The position numbers and the translations under genes are program-made. Below are positions 32,285 through 44,728 of a DNA stretch of 64,000 nucleotides, piece by piece. The notes below the pieces were generated by a model that searched no databases, had not been told where the DNA came from, and worked only from the letters and a program-made list of their open reading frames with translations. Source of the stretch: Acanthosepion esculentum (taxonomy: Eukaryota > Mollusca > Cephalopoda > Sepiida > Sepiidae). The stretch spans positions 56,377,156 to 56,441,155 of the forward strand of contig OZ038517.1 of the NCBI GenBank assembly GCA_964036315.1, in the 5' to 3' direction. How positions within the stretch are numbered: the first letter of the stretch is position 1; the number at the start of each line of letters is the position of its first letter.

Positions 32285-33135
32285 ATGAAGAGGGCTGTTG
32301 AAAACATAACTACGTTGGGAACTAGAAGCTAAGGAGAAGTCTTTAAAAACTTGTTCCCTCGAGGGAAAACGTCAACGAAAGTGAGTTATAGCGAAACAAC
32401 CACCTTTGAGCAGTCTGCCAAGTTTTGAACATTTAAATTGAAGGATTTAAGAAAGACAATACGTATAGAATATTTCGCAAATTGGCATCTGCCAAGAAAT
32501 CTTTAAAGCATCAAACTTGGGCCAAGAAATAAATGAAAATTGACTTTTCTAAAGTAATTCTCATGGACAAATCTCGGGTCACAAACGATGGGCCTGATGG
32601 ATGGACCAAAAGATGTATTTTATCCGATGCTTATGTACCTGTGGCAGCAAGGTTGCGGCACTATGATGATATGCACTGGAATTATCGACCAAAACATTAT
32701 TGGACCATTCAAAGTTGATGAAAGAGTTAAACTAAACAGTGATAACTATTGAGATTTCATGGACATGACATTCTTTGAATGATACAATTTACTGCCTTGC
32801 AGTTTCAACGTGAAGTGTGTATTTATACATAACAATGCTCATTATGTATCTAAGATTATGAGTGGGTTTTATGAGCGTAAATGTTTTACAACAGATAAGA
32901 TAATGAATTAGTCACCATCAAGTGCTAATCTGAATCCGATCGAAAATCTATGGTCACTTGTGAAGGTGAAATTATATGAAGGTAGCAAATGTGTTGATTA
33001 ATTGGTAGTTGTATTACCTTGTTATTGGAGTAAAAATTGATTTTTTACGTGATAACTTAAGGCTGCAGTGTTTATAATAAATTCAATAACTTTAATAAAA
33101 AAAATGTTGAAACTACCTAAATATTTGACTCTGTT
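32285..33135 (+). pseudogene. Tc1-like transposon, transposase pseudogene and right end
   Basis: Plus-strand frames in order: MDQKMYFIRC, VFIHNNAHYVSKIMSGFYER (block around the second aspartate, normally HDNAP), then FTTDKIMN, a stop, then SSANLNPIENLWSLVKVKLYE (SPDLNPIENLW with the DD34E glutamate). The order and spacing fit Tc1-like transposases. The first domain (32285-32560) is weakly readable. The right end, GTTGAAACTACCTAAATATT, is matched in inverse at 28679. Many stops and frameshifts. Confidence 0.8.
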
Positions 33136-33139
33136 TTGA

Positions 33140-33695
33140 TGTCTGATTTAATCGATTAAAGTCTGACAACAATTCTTCAAAACAAATCCGAGTCACGTGA
33201 CCTGAAGAACTTCACATGAACTGTAGAAATCTGTACAACTATTCTCTGCTATTCATAAATAATCTATAAAACTATGAAAAATCTGTGATTCAGTGCAAGC
33301 AATTTTTATTCTTGTAAAATCCACAAAACCTTAATTAAGTAACTTTTGTCTGGAGTCAAAACTTAAAAATAAAGGCTCATGTTTTCCTTGACTTCCAAAG
33401 AGGGGAATAACATTTTTAACCTATTAAAAATAGTTGCCCTATCTTATTATAATAATGTTATTTATCAATTATGCATTCTGTAGATTCACACACATACACA
33501 ATCTTCAAGTAATTACACTCAAAAAGTCACACACACATGTTGACCCAAGAAGATCTGGAGTGTATTATCCTAACAGTTTTTGATGGTATAAACTACCATG
33601 AAAACCTGTCCCAGTTTTATTCAATGCATCAAATAACACAATAAGATTTAAGAGATTTTTAGATTTAGATTTAGAAATAACAAAGGAATTCTCCA
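33140..33695. other. Unassigned sequence
   Basis: Nothing recognised beyond AT-rich sequence. Confidence 0.35.
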
Positions 33696-33699
33696 AAAA

Positions 33700-34225
33700 T
33701 ACTTTGAATATTTCTGCTACATCTGGTCTGGTGATCCTGCTATATATTTAGACATTCATGATAATACCCAAATAAAAATCTGCAACGTTATTGGTCCTGA
33801 CTTCGCATCTGGCCTTCAATGACTTTCCCGCAGCGGTAAAGTAGCTCCCCTTTCCTTTTTCTACAAATATTTTTAAGGTAATTGTTTTGATGAACTTTCC
33901 CCTATGGTATCTAAATGTTAGAAATTTAAGCCCAATACTATATTGGCGTGAAGGCCTCATCATTTTATAGTTGAAATGGCTAGATGTAGCCGTAAGTTCT
34001 ATGCTAATAGTTTCTTCTCTAGTATTTCATGGTTGTATAACGCTCTTCCGGCTTGCTTCACAGTCAAATTTGATCTTCGTAAATTTAAATGCAATGCCAA
34101 TCGTTATCTTCTGTCTTAATTCTTGTTCTATTATAGTTTTCGCTCCTTAAGAGTGTTTTATTTCATTCTATAACACTTAGCCACTTAGTGACTTTATTGG
34201 CTTGCTTGGGATGGAATGGGTAAAC
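33700..34225 (+). pseudogene. LINE family J, RT C-terminus and 3' tail
   Basis: CATCTGGTCTGGTGATCCTG encodes the SGDPAIYLDI equivalent. Later blocks correspond to KICNVIGPDFASGL, FPFFYKYF, FDELSPMVS, ARCSRKFYANSFFS and FKCNANRYLL. The terminus is TTAGTGACTTTATTGGCTTG and GGGATGGAATGG. This copy spans more of the family end than any other here. Confidence 0.8.
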
Positions 34226-34697
34226 AAAATGAGATCGTATTCAGAAAAATTGTTAATCTTAGATAAATTGAGAATAGGCGATTACTTTAAATGCAGATTG
34301 CAAAGTGTACAGAATAGATTAATGATACAAACACATAAATATTCTAGTCATTATTTCTGAGATTAGTGAAAAATATGATACATGAATCCTTCAATAATTC
34401 TTATTTTAACGAAAACGTAGCAGTTGGTAGAATTGCTACTCGGATAACAACGCCTTAGACCAGTACACCAGTCCTACTGACTTGAGAAATTAAACCATCT
34501 TGGAAAATACACGCCTACTTTACCAACTACAAGAAGTCAAATGTCACAATCTCATTCTGTAAATTTCTGAGATACAGAAACGTAAAAAAAGATCTAACAA
34601 AAATATACGAACGAAATATTTGTTTAGAATATGTGACAAGAAAAGAAACTATTTTGTTAGAATGAAGGGAGTGTAGTTCTAATCTTTTTTTTATCAT

Positions 34698-34965
34698 TTC
34701 ACCCCTAGTAAGGCGGAATGCCACTAGTACGCAGGGGGTTACAGAGAGCGAAAGTGAGAGAAAAGACTGGGTATGACAGGATTGAGGATAAAATATGAAT
34801 GGGATTTAAGAGGACAGAGGATGGCGATTGACGTTGCATTTAAAATTTTGAAATTATAATTTTCAGGGAAGCAAGTAAACAGAAGGGAGTTCCACTATCT
34901 GGTAGTGCGAGAAAAGAAACTGGTGGAGTAGAAGTGGCGGTTGTATTTAACTATTTCAACAGTAA
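34698..34965 (-). mobile_element. LINE family J 3' end fragment
   Basis: The minus strand holds FFSRTTR and WNSLLFTCFPE equivalents, AAATGCAACGTCAATCGCCA, and the terminus CTCTGTAACCCCCTGCGTAC, TAGTGGCATTCCGCC and CTAGGGGTGAAATG. The LINE runs opposite to the one ending at 34225. Confidence 0.75.
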
Positions 34966-34969
34966 AAGG

Positions 34970-36815
34970 GTGGGACCTAGTTGCCAATCAAGTAGCACGC
35001 TTAAATTTATGTAGTCGAGGCACCAGGAAAAGAAGTTCCTTAGAGCAGTTGCCATGAAAATATTTCTAGAAAAGACACAGAGAAGCCACATCACGTTGGT
35101 GAGAAATTGACTGAAGTCGTGATGCCATGTTAGGATCGATTACATTGCAGATTTTGTCATGAACCTCGAGATGAATAGCAGAAAAACCAGACCAGATATG
35201 CCAACAGTATGGCTAATGGTAGATTTGTATATGTGCAAGATGGACTTTGACGAGAAGAACCTACTGGCACGACACAATAAACAACTTTTCCTTGCAGTCA
35301 ATCTTCAAAAGAACATTCTTTTGAAACGTGCCACGTGCGCGAAACTGGATCATTAAGAGACGTTAACTAATTCTGTAAAGTGTCTGATAAGTGAACAGCA
35401 AACATAAAAACATCTACTTGGGCTAAACTCGGACGGCAGCAGTAATAGTATCTGAGTGTTTAATAGTGTAGATGGAGACAACTAACACAGACCGACATTT
35501 AGCACTCCACCTTACCTATTAAAAAATAACTAGATGGGATTGTAACTAAAATAGGCAATTAAAAATATTACACTGATCATGATAATCATCCTCTGTTTAC
35601 GCCATGACGTAATTTAAGGCGAGTCCGGATGTATGAAATTTTTTAAGTTAAAAAGAAACAAATATTTCATTCGCAATTAAATGAGGCACGTTTCTTTCTA
35701 GTAAACTTTGATGAAAAAAAAGACCTATTCATCCAATGTTCGACAACTACAATTCATATAATGATACAAAATGGAATTATTTATCCAATTAGATTAATAT
35801 ATAAGAAATTTCAAAACTTTCACAAAAGGTACAAAACCTAAATATACTTTGAATAATCATAAATATATTGAAATTAACTGTCAGAAAGAAACAGAAGGTG
35901 GAATTCCTCTAAAGAAATTAAAACTTTTATCTTCTACAGGTGTTCTAAACGGTAAAAGAACGATTTTAGGTTTTATCCAAAATGTCAACGGGTCAAGCCT
36001 CATAACCAAAATCTTTCTTTCATTCTAGAAAAGATTGCGTCGCTTCTGATATTTGCCTAATATAAGTAAAAAACATCGCTACAGAACACAAAAAAACACT
36101 GTTCGACCCAAAGCAATTGACTTGTATTCCCCACAACCAAAACCAATGTATTCTTTCTGTATTCAGTAGTGAAGCGTGTAGATAAAAAAAAAGTGTACCG
36201 GCCTATTATTCCTCTCTTGACAGAAAGAACATAAAAAATTGAATGATAATATCTTTGCTTTCCACTGAAAAAAAGTGTAGTGCAGATTTGTGCTTAATCG
36301 AGTAAAGGGCATCTTTCAATTCTTAAAAGCATTCTGCAAAGTCGTTTTTATCATCATACAATATAATACCCCAAGTTGTATGTCTGTAAAAGTTTCTGTT
36401 GGACTCGCCTCCTTACATTGGTAACGCCATTGCAAAGGAGATAACTCAGAACTGTTTCAAGATTTTCAAGATGATTCCGTGAAATAAAAATATAGAACAA
36501 AAACAAGTACTTCGTATATATGGTCATTTCTGACAACATGGATAAACGTATATAATGATGATTTTTTTCTGTTCGTAACAATAAATGCAACCAAGTACTT
36601 ACTAGTGAGACTAGATGCTAAGTCAGTAATGAGGAAGTCTGTTCGAATACTCAGAGCCAATCGAAGTGAGTAATCGTTGTGTTTCCATAACATGTAAGTC
36701 TGCTATTAATGTTTCTTTCCTAACAAAAAAGTAGTGGAAATTCAGATACATTTATATGTGCTTTGATTGATTCGTTTTCTACAGCTTATCGACCCTTTGC
36801 AGGTTATTTAAAGCC
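34970..36815. other. Unassigned sequence
   Basis: 34980-35370 is less AT-rich and may be more LINE sequence (5' of the minus-strand fragment), but I see no diagnostic motif. The rest has no recognisable feature. Confidence 0.35.
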
Positions 36816-36820
36816 ATAAA

Positions 36821-37133
36821 ATATAGATTGTAAGAATTTGGGGGGAGAGATAATGTTTTAAAGTCTTATTAATTAACCCATAACGGGGGTAGAAGAGGTG
36901 GATTGATACCTTTTCCAAGGGTAGTTGCGCCTTAGTAAATATAACGAACCCAATGGGAATAGGAACTGAGTTCGATTAATTATTCCGAGTCATTATCCAT
37001 TACACCACCCACACATCCAAGCTTACAGTACCTGGTATTCTCAAGTGGTGCCCCATTTAGATACTGAGCAGGTCCAACCGTGCTTAACTTCGGTGATCGT
37101 ATGAGAACCGGTGTTTCAACATGCTGCGGCCGT
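36821..37133 (-). mobile_element. 5S rRNA-tRNA chimeric SINE, copy 2
   Basis: On the minus strand from 37133: ACGGCCGCAGCATGTTGAAA, CACCGGTTCTCATACGATCA, CCGAAGTTAAGCACGG, GAATACCAGGTACTGTAAGC (5S-like). Then GGTGGTGTAATGGATAATGA and CTCAGTTCCTATTCCC (tRNA-like), CCTTGGAAAAGGTATCAATC, CACCTCTTCTACCCC, GTTATGGGTTAA and ATTCTTACAATCTATA. The layout equals copy 1 at 9248. Its 5S part is closer to real 5S sequence than that of copy 1 in the ACGATCACCGAAGTTAAGCA region. Confidence 0.85.
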
Positions 37134-37139
37134 TATCCA

Positions 37140-38790
37140 TTTGTATGTTTTTCTCATCGGTAATAAGGAAATTATTTTCATAATGCATTAAAACTGCTTA
37201 GAGAAATCAAAATGGTGGTTCCCCCACCCCACCCCCACAAAAACAATCTTGCCTTTGATCGTCTACCTACAGGAGTAGCGTCATCATCATTCATTGGGTT
37301 GCCATCGGGAAGTTTATGAATATCATAATTTACAAAAACAGATTCAATTTTATTTTATTGAACCAAGCTCATATTCGGTCACTTCATTGATAGTTTTATC
37401 AGAACAAGTGACGTGCGTATTTGTTTATTTCATCTTGAAACGCCAATCAAAAAAAAAAAAAAGAAAAGAAAATCCAATGATTTGCCAATTTTAGTTTAGT
37501 GTCATCGAAAGCTCAAGTCAATGTCTTGTCATTTGTCATTATCATTCTGTCTGCAGAGCAAACAAATTGCCAGTGACAAATCGATTTCAAATGATAATGA
37601 ATTTTTAGAAACTCAAGAAATGTTGGCAACTTCGCTTAATAAATTGTCCTTCTTACGTTGATAAACGCCTGACTTTTGTTATTTTCACATAAATAAAATT
37701 TCAAATTCTCGAAGCATTGCCGAGTGCATGGGTGAGATTTTACTTCGAGTAATTTCCATTCGATTTCTAATTTCTTCTTGGAGTCGATACCTTCAGAACC
37801 TAGGTAGATACTAGACTGGCCGCAACAGAAAATGTTTGTCTTTTTTGCTGATAAACGGGACAGAAAAAAGCTTTTCTTAATAAGCCTTTCTTCTCGAAAA
37901 AGAAAACTAAAGCAAAGTTATAGTTTTTGCATGGACTCCTAATCTATCTGAGAGATGCTGAAAATTTTTCGGCCTGACCCATTTATTAACAACTACAGGA
38001 CTTAAAACTATTTTCCTGAAAAGTATAGAGAGGGAAAGATTTTCTAAATTTCAATCAACAGCAGCATTGACTGTTCGGTCAATGAATGCCGAACATATAA
38101 GGAAACGATTGAAATTCAAAATACTCATTTGGCAAAGTGAATCGAGCCGAGAACTTTTCAGCAATTTTTCACACGTCTAAATTCTTGTGCCAAAAAGTAA
38201 AAAAAAAATGATTATAATGAGCCATTCTTGCGTAATAATTATTATCACTTAACAGTTCAAAGTTCAGGCATGATTTCCCTCATTCAACATTCGGAAGGGA
38301 AATTCAGATTCTTCATCGTTATGTTTGACTGAATACCAAAGAAAGAAATGTTAGTTGCGAAGCCAGAGAAAAAGGTCATCCATCTGAAAGATCCTTTTTT
38401 ACATTTTGGGAGTTTTAAATAACTACGAACGCCTCTTCGTACAACAATACCTCAGAGCATCGTATTTTCAAAATATAAAGCTCGTCTTTTCAAATAAAAT
38501 CACAGGGACTTAATAGCCGTCAACATTTTTGATGAAGCATTTTCAACTAATTATTGATTACTACTTCCTACTATTTCTCTTGTTTTTTTTTCATCGCCAC
38601 TGCGATTGTAAAGTAAACAGCGAGACTTGCGTATGAAATAAAATCCCTGATGAGATTTGATGAACAACCAGATTTCAAATCTCTAAATGCTTATTCTTAA
38701 TTTCTAATACATGAGACATTTCATGATCGTAGAATAACGGTCTTAGTGTTAAGATAAAGCAAAATGACGAAGACCTCGTCAAAAACAGAT
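37140..38790. other. Unassigned sequence
   Basis: AT-rich, with poly-A/T runs (37447-37465, 38580). No repeats shared with the rest of the window were noticed. Confidence 0.4.
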
Positions 38791-38794
38791 AAAT

Positions 38795-39295
38795 ATGGTT
38801 ATAGCGAGTTCGCCCATCAAACAGTACCTCACCTTTGCAGCGATTTCGATCTTCAAACAATACCTTACTTTTGTGACAGTTCTTCAACATGGCAGTGAAT
38901 GCTGGACAATCTACTCGAAGATGAAGAGACTTGAAGCAATAGAAACGCAGTTCTACAGAAGGACGCTGCGAATACATGGGCCGAATATGTGAGTAACGAA
39001 GAAGTTTAAGAGAAAATGGAAACAAATGGGGCACATAGTTAACAGAAGGAGGAGAAAGTTGAAATTTATAGGTCACATAATGAGGAAAAGAGGGTTTGGA
39101 AAATTTGATACTCACAAGGCAGATTGAAGGCAAAAGAGATAGAGGAAAACATCGTATAAACTACTTGATGACCTTGGGTAAATGGAGAGCTGAACAAGAG
39201 ATAACAATTACAAAAATGTATTAAGAGCTACAAAGGACAGGAAATTATGGCGAAAAATGATCAACATCCTGAAGGTGCACGGGACAAACATTTGC
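38795..39295 (+). pseudogene. LINE (family R), C-terminal RT region
   Basis: Plus strand: TVLQHGSECWTIYSKMKRLE, then AIETQFYRRTLRIHGPNM, a stop, then KLKFIGHIMRKRGFGKFDT, QKR, and, near 39200-39290, YKNVLRATKDRKLWRKMINI and LKVHGT. The GSECW...RRLEA.E..FYRR.LRI...GHI.R...DR..W..MI..V...HGT order is typical of a widespread LINE ORF2 C-terminus. Stops interrupt it. It differs from families J and Z. Partner copy: 61045-61445 (minus). Confidence 0.75.
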
Positions 39296-39389
39296 TAAAA
39301 GCACTGCGTCGATTCTCTAAACCTAATGGTAAAATAATTGGTGTAAGTTCCCTCCGGTCGTTATCAGGTGTGTATCATCAGGTGATATA

Positions 39390-39460
39390 CACTTGGTGAA
39401 GACCGAAGGTCACAACAACCGAAATAAATTGTGATAAAGTTGAGGACAATAGACCTTTGA
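39390..39460 (+). repeat. Remote relative of hammerhead-core-like repeat H1
   Basis: TGGTGAAGACCGAAGGTCAC, AACAACCGAAATAAATTGTG and TAAAGTTGAGGACAATAGAC follow the H1 layout, including the distal GAGGACAATAG block. The cores are degenerate (GGTGAAGA, CGAAAT). Confidence 0.45.
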
Positions 39461-39469
39461 ACGATGAGC

Positions 39470-41570
39470 CTCTACAGTGAAAATCGTGTCTAGAGATACA
39501 CTTGAATCATTTCAGAAGTTTAAAAATATTTTACAAAGTTTGGTGCAATGTTTATATACATTGTGGAATGCATATTTTAAATAGTGACTCAGAAAAATCC
39601 TTTTCCGTGAACATTTCTGACTGGCAAACAACACTGAACTCCCTCCAACCTTCTCTTTTCCTCGATATTGTTAGCGTCACCTACCATGATCTGATCTTCA
39701 AAACAGACAAGTAAGCTAGTGAATTTAGTGCACCTCTGTCTCTATTAACACACTTATTCACTTGGCATCTCTGACAAGCTGATTACAATAAGACTGTCTG
39801 CCCTCTTTTTCTGGTTTTTTGCTTTGTTTTGTTTTTTTACATGCGTATTTACGGGCATTTAAAAACTGCATGTATAAAGTTCGCTTGTCGGCAACTGGAA
39901 AACTTCATAGGAAAAGAAATATTCACCAGATGTGTTGAAGGAATGTTGTTTAAAGGTAACATATTTTACTAATATACGTTTCACGGGATTTTCAGAAATA
40001 TTTTCTTCTCTGTATTAATGCACTTGGTCCGTACACACAGGAAATAAATTAAAACTGGATACAGGAAATCATTCATTCCTTCACTATTAAAATACACTAC
40101 ATAATCCTGAAGTAAAAGCTTTTATATAACGTCTATCTGGAACATATCCAAATGCGAAAATCTCGATAGCCGGTTGTTCCATGTAAATTTAATTTTACAA
40201 TCAATCAGAGGGGACACGAACAAATATTCTTCCATGGGTTGCTCAATCGACAATGAATTAGATCGTGTACTGAGTGACAGTGGGTAGTTTCTTCATGTCT
40301 CATGTAAGTTTTTTTTTTTACTTTTGAAAATCAGCGTATTGTGTCATCCCCACTCGTACACTCAGAGATTTCGCTCTCTGCGCCTTTCAGCTTTTTCCAA
40401 AGCTAAAATTGTCATTGAAACAAGGAGACTGCAATGAGGCAGGTAATAGCAATCCCGAAAAACGGGAAAGCGGCGTTGAAATTAATGTAAAGATTGCATT
40501 ATGATTACTTAGAGTTGGACTACTCTTGAAAGCTTTTCTTGTAAACAAGACAATAAATTACACATTCCTGATTGTGCTTACACCAAGTTCTTACTAAATT
40601 AATCATACCAAAAATTAGAAACAGTGTACATTCTTCAACTTGCAACAGTTGTGATCTGAAATATTCCAACATTTCTTGTCATGTATATATAATAGGAAGC
40701 ATCGTTTCACACAAATATTGTCACTTACTTCCGATTACTTGTCACTCTTACTTCAATCCCATAATTCATCTTCATATTCATTCTTGTCTGTTTGTATACC
40801 AATCTCTCAAAAGAAAAATGAATGCAAACAATTCGAACGTTTCGGCAGTACAAGTCGACTGGTCGGTATCAAATGTCACTGACTTCCTGGGAATTATGTG
40901 AAATATACACAGGTCAAACAAGGCAGATTTTATATATATATCTAAAAAAACAAAAGAAAGAAAATACAGCTGCTAAATACAGTTAGCATCGCTAATACTG
41001 TATGTAATGAAAACAGGACAAGAGATTCAGTCTAGTAATCTTTTATTCAATTAAGAATCTTACTACTCATCTACATGACAAGCGGAAATGTACAGCTTTT
41101 ATAGCTTGGATTATCAAAGGGGAGATAATCCATATTCACAACACTGTAGTTCTACCTTCCAGGATAGTTTCAAAAAATATTACTAATACCAAAAGGTTTC
41201 TTGATTTTAATTTATTTAATGGTTTCTTTAATCGGTTTGCATTCTTTTCTGTAATCATTAATTGTACAAAAATTGTTTTCCTTTATTCGATGCGGCTTTG
41301 GACAAATTTGCAATAACTTTAAAATTTCCATTTTGTAAGTGCCAAATAAAGTCTTGGAGAGTTATAAGGTGACAATTATAGCGCACATCGTTCTCTAAAT
41401 CTTTTCAGATATATATTGAACGTTTGGATAAACTAGAGAAATAAAATTCCTATAAAAAAATATCTTTTCATTTAAGGCCATTTCCATTCGGAACGTAGGC
41501 GGTCATGGTTTTCTACGAATTTCATTTATTATCTATGGATTTCCATGATTCTTGAGAGAGATAGTTGTTT
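39470..41570. other. Unassigned sequence
   Basis: The 109-codon frame at 40572-40901 (Ser/His/Ile-rich) has no recognisable domain. No repeats or termini were seen. Confidence 0.35.
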
Positions 41571-41815
41571 CCAGTTTTTAATTCAGATAGTCCTATTAGA
41601 TTGGCTGCCAGCCAAGGAAGGAGAACCTTCTTATTAAGACCATTGTTGTAAGGTTAAATCAATGGAATTTGAGTGAAAGTGAACCCTGTAGAAGAAATTT
41701 TGAACTCGGCATTTCGATCGCACATTCCATGCAGAAGATGGGAAAAATTGTAGCTGACGGAAAGTACACAAATCGATACCCGATCAGTATTGACTGGGTC
41801 ACCCTGGAGAAGGTG

Positions 41816-41865
41816 GTGATGTTGAAGACCCGAAGCCTCTAATGAGCCTCGGCCAGAAACATCAC
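41816..41865 (+). ncRNA. Hammerhead-like fold upstream of an RT pseudogene
   Basis: GTGATGTT (41816-41823) can pair with AACATCAC (41858-41865) as helix III. GAAG...CCTC can form a short helix I with one mismatch, followed by CTAATGA (41839-41845, consensus CTGANGA with one change), a GCC/GGC helix II, and GAAAC (41856-41860). Everything is in hammerhead order. The G-to-A core change and a CA insertion before GAAAC suggest it is inactive now. Confidence 0.45.
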
Positions 41866-41869
41866 TGAT

Positions 41870-43395
41870 GATGTGTACTAAAGCATCCAATAGATATATT
41901 TTACGAAATGGAACTCTGAAGAATTCAGTGACTTCTAGGGAAAGACTACATGACGACCAGAAAACAGTTTTGGTGACAACGGGAGAGACAGTTGACAGAA
42001 CGGAAAAGACGGCAGTTTGGACAAGTTGGGTTAGCACCCCTACTTGCATCTTCCACTAGGAAGAAACCATTGCTGGCTACGAGTTTTTACAGTAAATAAT
42101 ACCCCCAAGGGATCACGAGAGGGGGGTGAATGAGATCTCCATCAGGGCGGATGAAGGGCTTTCGGCCAAGGATTACACCCAGATTACGAAAGTGAAATGA
42201 ATCAGTGTAAAGGAATGCAAGAATTCGAGTGGTCGTAAAATCCACCAGACCAGGATGAAATGTTTGGAGAGAGAGATAGAGAAACGCACGGGTAATTTCC
42301 CTGGTGAGATGGAGGAGGAGCATGGCCAGGATACACACCGCATTACCCTGAACCGCCAGAAACAGGTTTCGATTTGAGGGCATCGAATTAAAGGATGTCA
42401 TATCGGCAACTAGGTCAGCTTCGGCCGCAGAACCCAGAGGTGTTCCCTCTAGTGTCTATAAGAGATGTCCGAATATTCAACTAGATCTCTGGAAGATATT
42501 AGAAATAATATGGAGAAGAAGTAAAGTTGCAAATTAGTGAAGGCTCGCTAATGCATTAAAGATTCCTAAAGAAGAAAATTCAAAAGTAATTGAACAGTTT
42601 AGAATGATTTCTTTGCTGGACACTGAGAACAAAATCTTCTTCAGCATCTTATCCCAATGACTTCGACATTATCTAGGTGCCAACAATTACATAGACACTT
42701 CAGTACAGAAGGGATGGATTGTCGGCATCCCATGTTGTCTGGAGCATATTGGCGTGATAAGCAAAAGAAGGGAAAGGCGATCCCGTCGTACTGTGGCTGG
42801 ACCTTGCTAATGCATATGGATCCATTCCACACAAATTGGTCGAGGAAGCTCTCAGAAGATACCATGTCCCTGTTTGTGTAAAGAATCTCAGATTATTATA
42901 ATGATTTTAACATAAAAACAACCAGTGATTTGATATCTTCCGATTGACAAGGGAATTATAACTGGATGCACTATCTCAGTGATATTATTTACCTTAACTA
43001 TGAACATGAGAGTAAAGTCAGCAGAGGTTGAGTGTCGAGGTCCAGTGATGAGAAATAGAGTACGACAACCCACCCCAATTCGTGCATATATGGACGACCT
43101 GACAGTTACCACATCTACTGTCCCTGGATGTCGGTGGATATTGCAAGGTTTAGAAAAGATAATGACCTGACAAGAATGAATTGTAAACCAACAAAATCGA
43201 GAACATTAGTACTGAAGAGAGGGATTGTGATAGAAAATTTCTGTTTCAAAATTGAACTATTATCCCGTTATTAAAAGAAAAAGCAGTCAAGTTTCTGGGG
43301 AAATTTTTCAATGCTAATTTAAAAGATATTGATGCTTCTCCAAAAATGTTTTTCAGACTTCGAAGCAATGTTGAGTAAAGTGGACAAATCAGATC
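41870..43395 (+). pseudogene. Non-LTR reverse transcriptase pseudogene (R2/NeSL-like)
   Basis: From about 42430 the plus strand reads, in shifting frames, a VPSSVYKRCPNI-type start, EQFRMISLLDTENKIFFSIL (RT block 2), GANNYIDTSVQKG, VGIPCCLEHIGVI, then in another frame WLDLANAYGSIPHKLVEEAL-equivalent codons (about 42790-42850), GIITGCTISVILFTLTMNM, VKSAEVECRGPVM, AYMDDLTVTTSTVPGCRW (the catalytic YxDD box is present as MDD) and LQGLEKIMT. This is the order of RT blocks 2-6 of an early-branching, site-specific-type LINE lineage as I remember it. Several frameshifts and stops. The part 41870-42430 is probably its upstream ORF region, less sure. Confidence 0.75.
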
Positions 43396-43399
43396 TACC

Positions 43400-43945
43400 A
43401 AACCGTTTTAAGTCATGGATATACTAACATATAATTCTGCCAAAGATTTGAACTCATAGATAAGGTTCATTCGTTGTAATTTTGACTTTGCTGGTGTGTT
43501 GTTAGCAAAGTCAAAATTACAACGAACGAACAGTATCTATGAGTTCAAAGGCCCCTTAAGGAACTGTGTTCCTGATCAAACCGAATTCATAAATAATTAC
43601 ATCGGTCACATGACTGCATGCCTATCCAGACGCCTTAAGTTACACCTATCTGACCACAGCTCTATTAGAACCCATTTAAACACGCACACAAGCCTACCAG
43701 ACTCCATCTGAAACATACTAGTAGAAAATACAAACATAATAACATCATCTACATATAAAAAAAGATTTAAAATAATGGAAGCCTTAATAATAAAAAAAGA
43801 AAAAGCCAACACTTAACAATATTAACTACGAACACGTCCACACAATGCTGTGTTCAGAAAATAAAACATCTCTATAACACTAAAAACATACGCACACAAT
43901 GGAAATTAACGCACTTAAACTAAAAAGATAAATTCATCCTTGATA
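43400..43945. other. Unassigned, contains a 36-bp inverted repeat
   Basis: GATAAGGTTCATTCGTTGTA and ATTTTGACTTTGCT (43458-43491) are mirrored at once by AGCAAAGTCAAAATTACAAC and GAACGAACAGTATC (43503-43538). The hairpin loop is about 10 nt. The 71-codon frame after it has no recognisable family. Confidence 0.5.
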
Positions 43946-43947
43946 AT

Positions 43948-43949
43948 GG

Positions 43950-44000
<51 letters not shown>

Positions 44001-44249
44001 ATATTATATGTATATATTTATTATGGATGTATATATATTATATATTATATGCATATATTTATTATCGATGTATATATATATATATATATTGCATATACAT
44101 TATATGTATATATTTATTATCTATATATATATTTTATATACATAGTATGCATATACATAATCTATATATATATTATATGTATATATTTATTAAGTATATA
44201 TATATATATTATATATGTATATATTATGTATATATATTTCGGCAATACA

Positions 44250-44329
<80 letters not shown>

Positions 44330-44330
44330 G
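43948..44330. repeat. TA-rich array with TATTTATTAT units, then (TG)n
   Basis: (TA)n with interspersed GTATATATTTATTATSNATG-type units repeated about every 65 bp, then a (TG)n tract at 44270-44326. Long Tyr/Ile frames are artefacts. Confidence 0.95.
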
Positions 44331-44431
44331 TATGCAGAAAAATAGGAAAGAACACGTTAGGTAAATAATCCGGAGTTCTTTAGTATTTTTGCTTTTATTT
44401 TTAAAGACAGTGCTCCATACAGAAGTAGAGC

Positions 44432-44460
44432 TTATATTATATTATATTATATTATATTAG
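44432..44460. repeat. (ATATT)n pentanucleotide repeat
   Basis: Five to six units of TATAT/ATATT immediately before AGGGGTCTCGG. Confidence 0.9.
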
Positions 44461-44531
44461 GGGTCTCGGCTCTCGCTTTTAAAACATGAGAACTCTTATG
44501 TAACGAAGGAATCATATTTTAAAAAAATAAT

Positions 44532-44536
<5 letters not shown>

Positions 44537-44608
<72 letters not shown>
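44537..44608. repeat. (TA)n microsatellite
   Basis: Simple TA run. Confidence 0.95.
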
Positions 44609-44610
<2 letters not shown>

Positions 44611-44728
44611 ATAGCCAAAATCGCTCGGACTTATTTGAACAGTTTCTTCACATTCAGTGTCCAAAACAGAAAAAATTAAATAAAAAGGTTAATCGGTGTA
44701 ACTTATCTGTGGTTTTTAATGAAAAATA

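Noticed and set aside
40572..40901. 109-codon frame as a gene
   Set aside because: No recognisable domain or splice context; chance length is plausible in 64 kb.
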